64,000 nucleotides of DNA, taken from NCBI GenBank assembly GCA_963732365.1, contig CAVSZC010000005.1:1426001-1490000 (forward strand). The letters are read 5' to 3'. The position numbers were made by a program, and so were the translations under genes. The DNA comes from SR-FBR-E99 sp963732365. GTDB taxonomy: Bacteria; Bacteroidota; Bacteroidia; Bacteroidales; VadinHA17. A model generated the notes under the pieces. The model was not told the origin of the DNA. It made no database searches and saw only the letters and a list, made by a program, of their open reading frames with translations. Of this stretch, positions 1 through 8,113 are shown piece by piece (position 1 is the stretch's first letter; every line of letters starts with the position of its first letter).

Positions 1-1
1 T

Positions 2-1333
2 CCTGACTATCAAAAGGCTGAAAGAATCCCTGGCGTATCTGTCGCCCTGGTTTATGATAATGAGATTGCCTGGACACAGGGATTTGGGTTCGCGAACTCC
101 ATTACGAAAAAACCGGTTGACACCAACACCCTTTTTGAGATAGCATCAGTGAGCAAAGTAGTCACTGCTTATATCGCCTTGCGCCTGGTGGATGAGGGCA
201 AACTGTCGCTGAACAAACCCCTGCACGGCTATCTGTCAGATGAGTGGATGCCCTACTCGGCCTACAGGGACTCGATAAAGCTTAATCATGTGCTGTCACA
301 CAGCTCAGGACTGAGAAAGACAAGCAGGGAGATACTGTTTGAACCAGGCACCGCCTATTTCTATTCGGCCAACGGCCTTACTCTTTTGCAGGATGTGATT
401 GAAGAAGTGACAGGAGAGAATCTGGAGGAGCTTGCACAGCGACTTGTCTTTCAACCCCTGGGAATGAAGAATAGCAGCTTTATCCTGAAAGATGAGTTAT
501 TGCCATTCGCTGCCAGCGGCCATATTCATGCAACCGTTTTGGTGGCACTGTTTGGCATACTGCTGCTGGTGAATTTTTTGATAATCTACCTGGCAGGCCT
601 GGTAATCAATAGACTGGTGACAAAATCGTGGAGGCTGCTACGAATTCATATTATTCTTATGATCCTACTGACTATTGCAGTTGTTGCCGGCGTTCTGCTG
701 TTTGTTTTCGGGAAGAGCTTCATTATAGAATTTGCTTATGTCACATTGTTTGCAGGTTTATTATGTCTTGTACTTTTTTTTATCCTTTTCTATCCTGTAA
801 GACTCCTGATATTAAGGATTGTGGCCGGGAAGGGGTATCAAAGGCTCTCAAGTGTTCTGTGGGCATTGCTGCTTATGGTAATAATGATATTGGCTTCGCT
901 GAAGATAATTAACGTGCCAGTCCCTTCCTGGCCAGATTATGAAGCACGATCCGCAGGAACAATAAGGACCTCACCGGGCGAGCTGGCATTGTTCATGATT
1001 GAGATGGCCAACCCAAGGTACCTGAAGCCTGAGACAGCAGAGTTATTAAGAACCCCACAGATAAAACTTGATGAAAACCTGTCATGGGGTATGGGTCCGG
1101 GTATCTACTATTCAGACGAAGGGTATGCATTATGGCAGTGGGGTCAGCATATTGATTTCCAGACTATTATGATTGTTTATCCGGAGAGCGGATTTGGGGT
1201 TGTGGTATGCACCAACAGTGACCTGCTGAACCCGGATGTTGCCCTCGGGATAGCCCGGGCAGCCCTTGGCGGAGATATTGAATCAATAAGGGCAGCTATC
1301 CACCTTGAATATGACTACTCAGAGGAGGAGTGA
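2..1333 (+). CDS. Serine hydrolase (beta-lactamase/PBP-like) with inserted membrane domain, 5' end outside window
   Basis: The reading frame is open to the left edge, so the true start lies upstream; a GTG at 149 is internal. The nucleophile motif S-x-x-K is read as SVSK (codons starting at 146), preceded by family-typical sequence (PGVSVALV, then GFGFAN). The second motif is YSAN where Y-x-N is usual. After about 180 residues the fold is interrupted by roughly 120 residues with four or five hydrophobic segments, then resumes with TSPGELALFMIEMANP, which corresponds to the helix that normally follows the active-site half. The protein ends about 20 residues after the last conserved strand. Members of this family hydrolyse amide or ester bonds outside the cytoplasm; the substrate cannot be told. 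The membrane insertion is unusual (see findings). Confidence 0.8.
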   Translation, partial: PDYQKAERIPGVSVALVYDNEIAWTQGFGFANSITKKPVDTNTLFEIASVSKVVTAYIALRLVDEGKLSLNKPLHGYLSDEWMPYSAYRDSIKLNHVLSHSSGLRKTSREILFEPGTAYFYSANGLTLLQDVIEEVTGENLEELAQRLVFQPLGMKNSSFILKDELLPFAASGHIHATVLVALFGILLLVNFLIIYLAGLVINRLVTKSWRLLRIHIILMILLTIAVVAGVLLFVFGKSFIIEFAYVTLFAGLLCLVLFFILFYPVRLLILRIVAGKGYQRLSSVLWALLLMVIMILASLKIINVPVPSWPDYEARSAGTIRTSPGELALFMIEMANPRYLKPETAELLRTPQIKLDENLSWGMGPGIYYSDEGYALWQWGQHIDFQTIMIVYPESGFGVVVCTNSDLLNPDVALGIARAALGGDIESIRAAIHLEYDYSEEE

Positions 1334-1353
1334 AGAGCAGGGAGCAGGAAAGG

Positions 1354-1404
1354 GGTATTTGCGATTTGCGAATTTGGATTTGCGATTTGCGAGTTGCGAA
1401 TTTA
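1354..1404 (+). repeat. GATTTGC-type intergenic repeat, left flank of IS element
   Basis: About five copies of a degenerate heptamer (GATTTGC, with variants GAATTTG and GAGTTGC) follow the serine hydrolase gene. The tract is cut by the insertion sequence; the other side of the insertion continues as a second repeat type at 2826-2853. No coding function is likely. Confidence 0.8.
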
Positions 1405-1430
1405 TGTCCTCCCCTAAATAAGGTTGACCG
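1405..1430 (+). repeat. IS terminal inverted repeat, OrfB side
   Basis: 26-bp terminal repeat beginning TGTCCT and ending AGGTTGACCG. It pairs with 2784-2809 at 21 of 26 positions. Confidence 0.8.
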
Positions 1431-1438
1431 TTTTTTAT

Positions 1439-2347
1439 TCAATATTCAACAATTGGGCAAACAAGAGTCTTCTCTGTTAAGCCCGATAAATCAAAGTTAC
1501 ATTTCTTTTGATTGGTTTTTATTTTTTCACTAAAAATCCATTCATTTAATTTACAGTTGCTTGCATCATCTTTTAGGTTTTGCTCAAAGGATATAGGAGA
1601 CAATCTGCCAGGTAAAGATCTATGTGGTCTTTTATTATTGTAATGGTTAACTGCTTTGTCCAGATACTCTCTTAATTGTTCTAATGAGTTGATGGACCAG
1701 TACTTAAGATATTCATTTTTGATAATTCCATTAACTCGTTCAATGTAAGCATTATCCTGACCACGCAAGCCCATGCTGACTAACATCTGCCTCTCGTCCA
1801 GCATCTTCAGATAAGAATGATCGCCGTATTGTGAACCTCTGTCTGAGTGATGGATCGCCCCTGTAAGATCATAACAACCTCGTATTGCAAAGGACATATT
1901 CAAGGCTTTAATGTTAGCCAGGGCTCTCATGTGATCGCTTGCCTGATAACCCAAAATACGCCTGCTATAAATATCTTCTATAAAAACAATATAATGCATG
2001 TTCTGACCTATCGGATAATAAGTAATATCGGATTGCCAGACCATATTAATACCGGTCACCAGTAAACCCTCAATCAGGTTCGGATACCTGAATGGGGCAG
2101 TAATTGTGGTTTTATAAACCTTCTTATGCTCTTGTAAGCAATAACCCAATCTGGTAAAAAGCTCTAAAAACCTGTCTCTGCCGATCCAATCCGGTCTCAG
2201 CTGATGATACATCTTTTCCAGTCCGCATCCGGGGTGTTCCTCACGTATCAGATGTACCTGGCATAGAAGCTCATATGTATGTAACTTCAGCTGTGCCATT
2301 CTCATTGCCTGCTTATAGGCAGCTTGTTTACTGATCCCAATACTCAT
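1439..2347 (-). CDS. IS3-family transposase OrfB (DDE integrase core)
   Basis: 302 residues, the usual length for IS3 OrfB. An N-terminal helical region is followed by the RNase H-fold catalytic core. The DDE residues are visible: first Asp in WQSDITYY, second in HHSDRGSQYG, and Glu in ERVNGIIKNEYL, followed by the HYNNKRPHRSL signature. It lies 11 bp downstream of OrfA in the -1 frame. That frame is open back through its ATG to a slippery A run within OrfA, so an OrfAB fusion made by programmed frameshifting is the likely active transposase. No internal stop is seen, so the element may still be mobile. Confidence 0.92.
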   Translation of the reverse strand: MSIGISKQAAYKQAMRMAQLKLHTYELLCQVHLIREEHPGCGLEKMYHQLRPDWIGRDRFLELFTRLGYCLQEHKKVYKTTITAPFRYPNLIEGLLVTGINMVWQSDITYYPIGQNMHYIVFIEDIYSRRILGYQASDHMRALANIKALNMSFAIRGCYDLTGAIHHSDRGSQYGDHSYLKMLDERQMLVSMGLRGQDNAYIERVNGIIKNEYLKYWSINSLEQLREYLDKAVNHYNNKRPHRSLPGRLSPISFEQNLKDDASNCKLNEWIFSEKIKTNQKKCNFDLSGLTEKTLVCPIVEY

Positions 2348-2358
2348 ATAAAGTTTAT

Positions 2359-2766
2359 TTAAACTGAATGGGATGATTTTTTGATTTTCCCGGAACCATC
2401 CGATGGTGAGTGATTGAAGTTTTTTTTAATATCTATCCCCAGTTCACCCTGGGCAAGCTCAATCATTTTTTCCAGGTATTCAATCTTGATCTGTTTTTGT
2501 CCTACCAAACGCTCAAGCTCCTGTATGCGTTCTTGTAGTTGCTTTAATCGCTGTGTTTGACTGTCTTTGCTCTCCACTATCCTAAGTCCTTTTTTATTAT
2601 AACTCGAATATCTGTATATCCAAAGATATATAGTTTGAAAGGCTATTCCATAAAGTCTGGATATCTCCAAAACAGTCAATCGCCCGGTTTCATATTCTTT
2701 GACCCGGTCTTTTTTGAAAGATTCACTGAAGATCCTTCTTTTAATTAAATTTACTTTTTCTTTCAT
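2359..2766 (-). CDS. IS3-family transposase OrfA (helix-turn-helix)
   Basis: 135 residues. The N-terminal half contains a helix-turn-helix read as GRLTVLEISRLYGIAFQTIY (residues about 28-47). This is followed by a leucine-zipper-like coiled coil (QRLKQLQERIQELERL, then further heptads) typical of OrfA proteins that bind the terminal repeats and dimerise. The start ATG lies 18 bp inside the right terminal repeat region, so its promoter would lie within the element's end. The C-terminal tail after the A8 run is the unshifted product. Confidence 0.88.
   Translation of the reverse strand: MKEKVNLIKRRIFSESFKKDRVKEYETGRLTVLEISRLYGIAFQTIYLWIYRYSSYNKKGLRIVESKDSQTQRLKQLQERIQELERLVGQKQIKIEYLEKMIELAQGELGIDIKKNFNHSPSDGSGKIKKSSHSV
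2419..2427 (-). other. Candidate programmed -1 frameshift site in IS orfA
   Basis: On the minus strand eight A residues are followed by C, giving A-AAA-AAC in the OrfA frame. A shift of -1 here enters a frame that runs without a stop through 24 codons into the OrfB ATG. This is the arrangement known for IS3 OrfAB production. The slippery run and the open frame are seen; the use of the shift is inferred. Confidence 0.75.
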
Positions 2767-2783
2767 AGAGTTGACCTATTTTT

Positions 2784-2809
2784 CGGTCAACCTATTTCAG
2801 GAAAGGACA
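2784..2809 (+). repeat. IS terminal inverted repeat, OrfA side
   Basis: 26-bp terminal repeat ending AGGACA; reverse complement of the repeat at 1405-1430 with five mismatches. Followed directly by TTA, the putative target duplication. Confidence 0.8.
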
Positions 2810-2825
2810 TTATGCACATGGCAGG

Positions 2826-2853
2826 GGGCGACAGTGCGACTGAGCGATGGGGG
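2826..2853 (+). repeat. GCGACTGAGCGATGG-type repeat, right flank of IS
   Basis: Short degenerate tandem of 8-9 bp words (GCGACAGT, GCGACTGA, GCGATGGG). The same words recur at 24574-24640, 29405-29455, 30697-30740 and 51325-51360, always in this orientation. Confidence 0.7.
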
Positions 2854-2957
2854 AGATAACATTATAGACGGTCTTATCTATTGAAGTATTGCGAAAGAAT
2901 CAGCATGCCCGGATTATGAACAATTATCACCTGAATAAATATCCATTAAAACCCACG

Positions 2958-3461
2958 ATGAGAAAAATGAAAAACCTGAGACTGTTTTTGCTCCTGTTGA
3001 TATCAGGTCTGATGACTCTGATATTACCGAATTGCAGAGAGACGGGTCGCACCTATGATACTGAAAGCCAAATGCTCATCATTGAAAAGACAATAAACAG
3101 CAGCATCGGGTGGGCAAAAACCAAGGACCTCGGCCTGCTTTACAGCGTTGTAGCCAATGATACAAATTTCCTGGAAGTTCATCCCGATGGAAAAGTCGTC
3201 AGAGGCTTTGATGATTTTAAAAAAGCGGAGAAATTCTGGATGAGTCCTGATTTTAAAGCAGTGCGGTACCAGATAAAAGATCTAAACATACATATCTCAG
3301 AATCAGGCAGTGTTGCATGGTGGTTCTGTATTCTTGACGACATAAATGAATGGAAGGGTCAACCTGCCAGCTGGGAAAACACCCGCTGGACAGGCGTGCT
3401 GGAGAAAAGAAACGGGAAGTGGCAGATTGTACAGCAACACTTCTCTTTTGCATCAGAATAA
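2958..3461 (+). CDS. Putative lipoprotein with NTF2/SnoaL-like domain
   Basis: 167 residues from the ATG at 2958, chosen because it begins the hydrophobic leader; the frame extends upstream to a TTG at 2889 with no signal-like sequence. The leader LRLFLLLLISGLMTLILPNC ends in a plausible lipobox with Cys26. The mature part follows the pattern of SnoaL-like/DUF4440 proteins: an N-terminal helix (IEKTINSSIGWAKTKDL), then a strand-rich half with FLEVHPDGKVVRGFDDF and the closing WTGVLEKRNGKWQIVQQHFSF. This fold forms a cone-shaped pocket and is used for many roles, so no reaction is assigned. It is probably anchored in an envelope membrane. Confidence 0.75.
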   Translation: MRKMKNLRLFLLLLISGLMTLILPNCRETGRTYDTESQMLIIEKTINSSIGWAKTKDLGLLYSVVANDTNFLEVHPDGKVVRGFDDFKKAEKFWMSPDFKAVRYQIKDLNIHISESGSVAWWFCILDDINEWKGQPASWENTRWTGVLEKRNGKWQIVQQHFSFASE

Positions 3462-3616
3462 ATGAGGTCCTGAAAGATTAACTAACAGATTATACGAAAT
3501 ATCACCAATAGATAAAAAGGAGTCACTATCAGTTAATTATTGGTTAATCTGATTCGGTCATCCGGTCAGTATCAGAAATATTGTTTACATTTAGTTGGAC
3601 AGTAAAAATCTCAGTC

Positions 3617-5275
3617 ATGAAACCTATGAAATCAGCTTTGATGATTGCATCGCTTTTTCTGGGTGCATCTGCCGTCCTGTCGCAACAGCTTCCTGGCTCC
3701 GGCTGTACAATAATTACGATATCAAAGGGGGATAGTGTCTTTTTTGGCGGGAATGATGACTTTATCAATCCTGATTCTTACTACTGGGTTGAGCCCGGCG
3801 ACTCCTCCAGGTACGGAGTTATCTGGATTGGCAAAACGGATGATCCTCAGCAAGGGGTAAATGAGAAGGGTCTGGCTTACGATGCCAACGGTCTGCCAAG
3901 GGTGGATGTCAATCCGCACAGTGAGCGCATTCCGGTCGATGGGGAATACTACCATCATTATTGCATGCAGATAATGCATGAATGCTCCACGGTTGAGGAG
4001 GTCACCAGGTGGGTAAGCCTCCATCAGCGCCCTCCGTATATGCATGATCAGCTGCACTTTGCCGATCGAACCGGCGATGCCGTTGTTATAAGCGCCGGGA
4101 AGGACGGTGAGATGGTTCTGACGCGAAAAGCACCCGGCGACGGGTTACTGGTCTCCACCAACTTCAATGTGGCGAATCCTGCCAACAGCTTTGGTTATCC
4201 GTGCTGGCGCTATGACAAAGCTCAGGAGTTAATGGTGCAACTGCTTGCCGTAGAGGGGCCGGTCACTTACACAGATGCCACCAATGTGATGGATGCAGTC
4301 CATGTTGAGGGGGGCTCCAGCTGGACTATTGAAACAATGGTGGCCGACCTGGTCAACGGTTTGGTGTACATTTATTATTTCTACCAGTACGACAGTCCTG
4401 TTGTGCTGAATGTTAAACACGAATTAGCCAATCCCCGGGCACCCGGACCCCTCAGCATGCTATTCCCGGCAGATGTGCGGGAGGAGGCTGCAAGGAGATA
4501 CAGGAAGGCACAGTCGAACCTGATAGTCAACAAAGCCGTTGGCATATCATGGCCGGCAATTGTTTTTGTCAGTTTGATCTTATTGTTTACAGTTTGCGCT
4601 GATTTTAAAAGGGGCCTGAGATTCTGGTTACCTGCCGTGATCATTCTTGGACCGGTTGCATTACTCATCAGATACCTCGTCAATAAGAGATGCAAGACTG
4701 CATTATGTAAGAGTGCCCTGACCGAAACTGTGGGCAACCTTGTGCCTGTTGTGATATCGTATACACTGGCGTTGTCAGTCCTTGTAATGAAGACGCTTTC
4801 CGGAGGTACCTCCGATCAGTTACAGTTACTCCTGATGCTTGTTCTGCCCGTAATTCTGGGATGGGTGTACCATTTGGTCTTCCTGGCACCCGTCAGCAAC
4901 AGTGGCGCTGGCAGGTTTTTCCTGCTTTGCTTTCCCCGGGTACTGATAACCACCTTTCTGGGTCTGGGAGGGATAATAGCCGTTGCGATGCCGCTGGTCA
5001 ATAAGAGCCTGAATATGATTCTTTTGATACCACTGTCTCCGATTGCAGTGACGACCTGGTGGGCTATAGTTGTCCTTGGTGCCCTGGCGGGAGGTCTACT
5101 GATCTTTCCTTTCGAACGGTGGGAGGCAAAGAGAGGTTTTCAGTCATGGACTATTCTTGCAGACGGCGACGGAGAGCTGATTACTCCGTCATGGCGCAAA
5201 CTCTGGTGGTGGATACTGATCAGTGTTGTGATTCTTATTAACGGGTTGTTTATTGGAGTGCTGTTATCAAAATAA
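3617..5275 (+). CDS. C45/choloylglycine-hydrolase-like Ntn domain fused to a multi-pass membrane domain
   Basis: 552 residues from the ATG at 3617, which opens a signal peptide (SALMIASLFLGASAVLSQ); the frame also reads upstream but without a signal. The segment GSGCTIITISKGDSVFFGGN (Cys30) matches the nucleophile block of linear amide C-N hydrolases (Cys-Thr, then K-G-D and G-x-N). The Cys lies about seven residues after the predicted signal cleavage, so extra processing would be needed if it acts as N-terminal nucleophile. From about residue 310 the protein changes to seven or eight hydrophobic segments, ending LISVVILINGLFIGVLLSK. The Ntn half would be extracytoplasmic. Substrate unknown. 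The fusion is the odd feature. Confidence 0.7.
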   Translation: MKPMKSALMIASLFLGASAVLSQQLPGSGCTIITISKGDSVFFGGNDDFINPDSYYWVEPGDSSRYGVIWIGKTDDPQQGVNEKGLAYDANGLPRVDVNPHSERIPVDGEYYHHYCMQIMHECSTVEEVTRWVSLHQRPPYMHDQLHFADRTGDAVVISAGKDGEMVLTRKAPGDGLLVSTNFNVANPANSFGYPCWRYDKAQELMVQLLAVEGPVTYTDATNVMDAVHVEGGSSWTIETMVADLVNGLVYIYYFYQYDSPVVLNVKHELANPRAPGPLSMLFPADVREEAARRYRKAQSNLIVNKAVGISWPAIVFVSLILLFTVCADFKRGLRFWLPAVIILGPVALLIRYLVNKRCKTALCKSALTETVGNLVPVVISYTLALSVLVMKTLSGGTSDQLQLLLMLVLPVILGWVYHLVFLAPVSNSGAGRFFLLCFPRVLITTFLGLGGIIAVAMPLVNKSLNMILLIPLSPIAVTTWWAIVVLGALAGGLLIFPFERWEAKRGFQSWTILADGDGELITPSWRKLWWWILISVVILINGLFIGVLLSK

Positions 5276-5369
5276 ATGGCAGGTACATGGGAACGGTTCA
5301 GAATACAAGGTTCAGTAGTTCTGGCATAAGAATTGTGGCTGAAGAGCTTGATAATTAACCATTAAAAGA

Positions 5370-5891
5370 ATGAAAACTATGTATTGCAAGCCGGCACTTA
5401 TCTCTCTGCTTCTCGTGGCCGTAATCTCTTTCAGCGGATGTGAGAAGTATGATAAGAATATCGTTGGAGAGGTTGACATCTACCTTCTTGATGAATATAA
5501 CAGGAAGTCCGATAGCTATGCCATACTAAGCACTGGCATCGTACTTGAAGCGACACCTCTCCTGACCTACGATGAGATCAGGAGCTATAACTCAAAGAGC
5601 TGTACGTTTGATATCGATCCTGCCGCCGCTGAGAGGATGAAGGATCTCTATCAGTCGGCCTTTGCTGTTACAATAGACGGTGAAGTAATTTATACCGGCT
5701 ATTTCTGGTCGCCCTTATCATCACAGATAGTCGATTGGGTTGTGACAGACCTGCTGACACTGGAGACGTCGGCCAGGCTTGAGATGGACCTTGGATATCC
5801 TTCCCTGATGGAGGGGATGGAGATACCTGACAAAAGGAACGATCGCCGGGTGTTGAGTGTCTTCTACAGGGATGGGAAGCTGATTGACTAG
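5370..5891 (+). CDS. Hypothetical lipoprotein
   Basis: 173 residues. The leader ALISLLLVAVISFSGCEKYD is a clear type II signal with lipobox Cys at about residue 24. The mature part starts with acidic, strand-like sequence (IVGEVDIYLLDEY) and has no motif I recognise. It lies 94 bp after the Ntn-hydrolase/membrane fusion on the same strand, so the two could be co-transcribed. It was kept because of its good signal, codon pattern and length; it is followed by an intergenic repeat. Confidence 0.65.
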   Translation: MKTMYCKPALISLLLVAVISFSGCEKYDKNIVGEVDIYLLDEYNRKSDSYAILSTGIVLEATPLLTYDEIRSYNSKSCTFDIDPAAAERMKDLYQSAFAVTIDGEVIYTGYFWSPLSSQIVDWVVTDLLTLETSARLEMDLGYPSLMEGMEIPDKRNDRRVLSVFYRDGKLID

Positions 5892-5923
5892 ATTCGATCC
5901 TGGAAGATGTGGGAGAGGAAGAA

Positions 5924-5994
5924 GATTTGCGATTTGCGATTGGTGATCAGTCTTCCGTCTTCGGTCTTCCGTCTTCCGTCTTCGGTCTTCCGTC
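5924..5994 (+). repeat. GATTTGC plus GTCTTCC tandem repeats
   Basis: Two GATTTGC heptamers are followed by six GTCTTCC/GTCTTCG heptamers at 5950-5991. The tract lies between convergent genes (5370 plus and 6066 minus). A CAGACCTT word follows at about 6003. No gene is supported here. Confidence 0.85.
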
Positions 5995-6065
5995 ACATAC
6001 TCTCAGACCTTCTGACCTTTAGGCAGGGAGCAGCAGGCAGAATTGATTTGTCAGCAGGCCGTGAT

Positions 6066-7013
6066 TCAGGGTATAGTAACGATGATCTTGCCTCGTGGCT
6101 TGCCATTCACGGCGAGGTCAAAGGCGTCTTCGGCACGCTCTAGAGGGAATGTGTTTTCTATCAGCGGCCTGAGTTTGCTCTCAGCATACAGCTCCTCCAG
6201 CACCTGCCAGTCCTCAGGGTGTCTGCGCATATTTGCCGATGTCAGTCGTCTGCCATTGATCAGCCTGGTAAGAATTATTGACAGGTAGGGTGGGGGGATA
6301 AAAAGGGTAGAGGCGTAGGTGCCACCATGCTTCAGCAGTTTACGCACGAGCCGGAGGTTCATTTTACCGTAGGCATCCATGATGGCATCGAACCTGTTGT
6401 TGCAGGAGGAGAGTTCCTCACTGCCGTATAGCATGACCTCGTCTGCCCCGAGGCTGATGGCAAGATCACGGTTCGCCTCACTGCATGTCACAGTAACAAT
6501 GGCGTCCCGGGCCCTGGCTATCTGAACGGCAAAATGGCCCACCCCGCCAGTGCCGCCGTTGATGAGCACATGCGTTCCCCTGCTCACGCCGCATTTTCTC
6601 AGTCCGTTCAGCGCTGTCAGCGCCGCAACAGGCAGGGATGCTGCCTCTTCAAATGACATCTTTTCAGGCAGAGGCCGGACATGCTCCTGGCCTACGACCC
6701 GCAGCTGTGCCAGTGCTCCGTGTCTGTTGAGGACTGCGGATCTCGATCCGTACACCCTGTCGCCCGGTCTGAAAGCAGTTACCCCTTCACCGGTTTCCCT
6801 GACGATACCTGCAAAGTCAGCGCCGAAGATGCGCGGGAACCGGAATCCTGTTATAAGCCTGGCAACACCCTGTTTAATCTTCCAGTCTACAGGGTTGATT
6901 GAGACTGCTTTTACCTCAACAAGCACCTGGACTGCTCCTGCTGAAGGGTCTGGCAGATCACCATACACTGACGCCTCAGAGCCTCCGTATGCAGTTGAAT
7001 AATATGCTTTCAT
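6066..7013 (-). CDS. NAD(P)H-dependent quinone oxidoreductase-type MDR dehydrogenase
   Basis: 315 residues from the ATG at 7013 (MKAYYSTAYGG); six codons upstream in frame are not needed. This is a medium-chain dehydrogenase/reductase: an N-terminal GroES-like domain (VEVKAVSINPVDWKIKQG, FGADFAGIVRETGEGV, FRPGDRVYG), then a Rossmann domain with the loop INGGTGGVGHFAVQIA that binds NADP(H). The cysteines of zinc-dependent alcohol dehydrogenases are absent, which puts it with the zinc-free quinone oxidoreductase branch. It is predicted to be cytoplasmic and to reduce quinones or reactive enals; the exact substrate is unknown. A repeat-filled gap separates it from the channel gene upstream, so operon membership is doubtful. 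Confidence 0.85.
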   Translation of the reverse strand: MKAYYSTAYGGSEASVYGDLPDPSAGAVQVLVEVKAVSINPVDWKIKQGVARLITGFRFPRIFGADFAGIVRETGEGVTAFRPGDRVYGSRSAVLNRHGALAQLRVVGQEHVRPLPEKMSFEEAASLPVAALTALNGLRKCGVSRGTHVLINGGTGGVGHFAVQIARARDAIVTVTCSEANRDLAISLGADEVMLYGSEELSSCNNRFDAIMDAYGKMNLRLVRKLLKHGGTYASTLFIPPPYLSIILTRLINGRRLTSANMRRHPEDWQVLEELYAESKLRPLIENTFPLERAEDAFDLAVNGKPRGKIIVTIP

Positions 7014-7056
7014 GGTTGTTTTTTGATGCAAGATAGTATTATTCAGGCAGCAGTAA

Positions 7057-7161
7057 TTTGCGATTTGCGATTTGCGATTTGCGAATGGAGGTACAAGGTA
7101 CAGGGAGAAGGGTGCAGGGTGAGGAGCAAGGGGATTTGCGATTTGCGATTTGCGATTTGCC
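7057..7161 (+). repeat. Two GATTTGC arrays
   Basis: Heptamer arrays at 7057-7085 (four units) and 7132-7161 (four units) are separated by a G/A-rich stretch. A 16-bp exact tandem duplication (unit TGACTTTACATACTTT) follows at 7235-7266 and overlaps the stop of the channel gene. Confidence 0.85.
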
Positions 7162-7255
7162 AGGCAATAGGCAGTAAAGAATTAAGAAATATTGCTGATA
7201 ATGAGATGCTTACATGGGTGCGCCGCAAAGACTTTGACTTTACATACTTTTGACT

Positions 7256-8113
7256 TTACATACTTTTGCCTTTCAGGCTTTTGATTTCGTTATTCAGATC
7301 ATCAAGACGGGAAATGATATGTTTATACAGCTCCTCTGAACTCTGGTCTTTATATTTGATATTCTTCAGTTCCTGGGATAATTCGTTCTGGCTTTCCTCC
7401 ATGCTGTTCATGATCACCCCGATAAAGAGATTCATGATTATCATGGCGCCGATCAATATAAAGCTGGCAAAATAGACGAACGGCCATAGGGAGACAATCT
7501 GCTGATTATCACCTGCTGCGGGTCCGTAAATATGAATATTCATGATATCCGTCCAGCCTTCGAGTGTCAGCACTTTGAACAGGGTGACGAAAGTGTGATG
7601 AAGATCGCCAAAATGCATCGGGTCTGTCTTTCCGAAAATGAAAACGCCAATGATGGCATAAACATAAAAGAGTATCCCTATCAGCATTATGACATATCCC
7701 ATTGAAGGGATGCTTTTAAGCAGGGCGCTGATTATGAGCTTCAGTTTCGGGAGGATGTTTACCATCCGCAGTATTCGCAGAACCCTCAATATTCGAAGCA
7801 CCGCAAAATAGTGAGTGTCACCGAACGGTATGAGGCAGACTGCCACGATCACAAAATCAAATACGTTCCACGGGTCTTTAAAGTACCTCCAGGGTTTGTT
7901 CCCGTTTGCAATAATTTTCAGGGCTATCTCAATTGTGAAACAGGCGATCACAAAATCATCAATGAATGAAAGAAGAGTATGGTATTCCTCAGCCAGGGAG
8001 GGATATGTCTCCATTCCTGTAATAATTGCGGAAAGGAGTATCAGCGAAAAGATATAATAATTGAAAATTCTGTTAGTTGCTACCTTTTGTGCTATTTCAA
8101 AAATCCTGTTCAT
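7256..8113 (-). CDS. Voltage-gated ion channel, single-domain (NaChBac/CavMr-like)
   Basis: 285 residues, six transmembrane segments. S4 is obvious: VLRILRVLRILRMV, with Arg at every third position as voltage sensor. The pore has the filter TLEGWTD between S5 and S6, followed by the S6 segment FASFILIGAMIIMNLFIGVI. The C-terminal tail (residues about 245-285) is a charged coiled coil as in bacterial sodium channels that assemble as tetramers. In characterised relatives the residue after TLE decides selectivity: Ser in NaChBac (sodium), Gly in the calcium-permeable CavMr type, so calcium passage is possible here. The ATG overlaps the stop of the DedA gene by four bases (ATGA), implying translational coupling. 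The stop codon lies in a 16-bp tandem duplication. Confidence 0.9.
   Translation of the reverse strand: MNRIFEIAQKVATNRIFNYYIFSLILLSAIITGMETYPSLAEEYHTLLSFIDDFVIACFTIEIALKIIANGNKPWRYFKDPWNVFDFVIVAVCLIPFGDTHYFAVLRILRVLRILRMVNILPKLKLIISALLKSIPSMGYVIMLIGILFYVYAIIGVFIFGKTDPMHFGDLHHTFVTLFKVLTLEGWTDIMNIHIYGPAAGDNQQIVSLWPFVYFASFILIGAMIIMNLFIGVIMNSMEESQNELSQELKNIKYKDQSSEELYKHIISRLDDLNNEIKSLKGKSM

Larger units (their letters stand above)
1405..2809 (-). mobile_element. Complete IS3-type insertion sequence, 1405 bp
   Basis: Ends read 5'-TGTCCT...AGGACA-3', the TG...CA termini usual for the IS3 family. Terminal inverted repeats of 26 bp lie at 1405-1430 and 2784-2809 and match at 21 positions; the innermost ten bases (AGGTTGACCG) are identical. 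The element is flanked by TTA on both sides (1402-1404 and 2810-2812), a plausible 3-bp target duplication. Two overlapping-frame genes on the minus strand encode OrfA and OrfB, and both appear intact. It sits between two types of intergenic repeat, so it disrupts no gene. Confidence 0.88.

Noticed and set aside
1330..1533. Small plus-strand open frame across the IS left end
   Set aside because: Made of GATTTGC repeat and antisense of the transposase.
5721..5996. Minus-strand open frame over the lipoprotein end
   Set aside because: Antisense to a gene and to GTCTTCC repeats.
7023..7253. Small open frame rich in ICDLRFAIC
   Set aside because: Direct translation of GATTTGC heptamers, no conserved start or leader.
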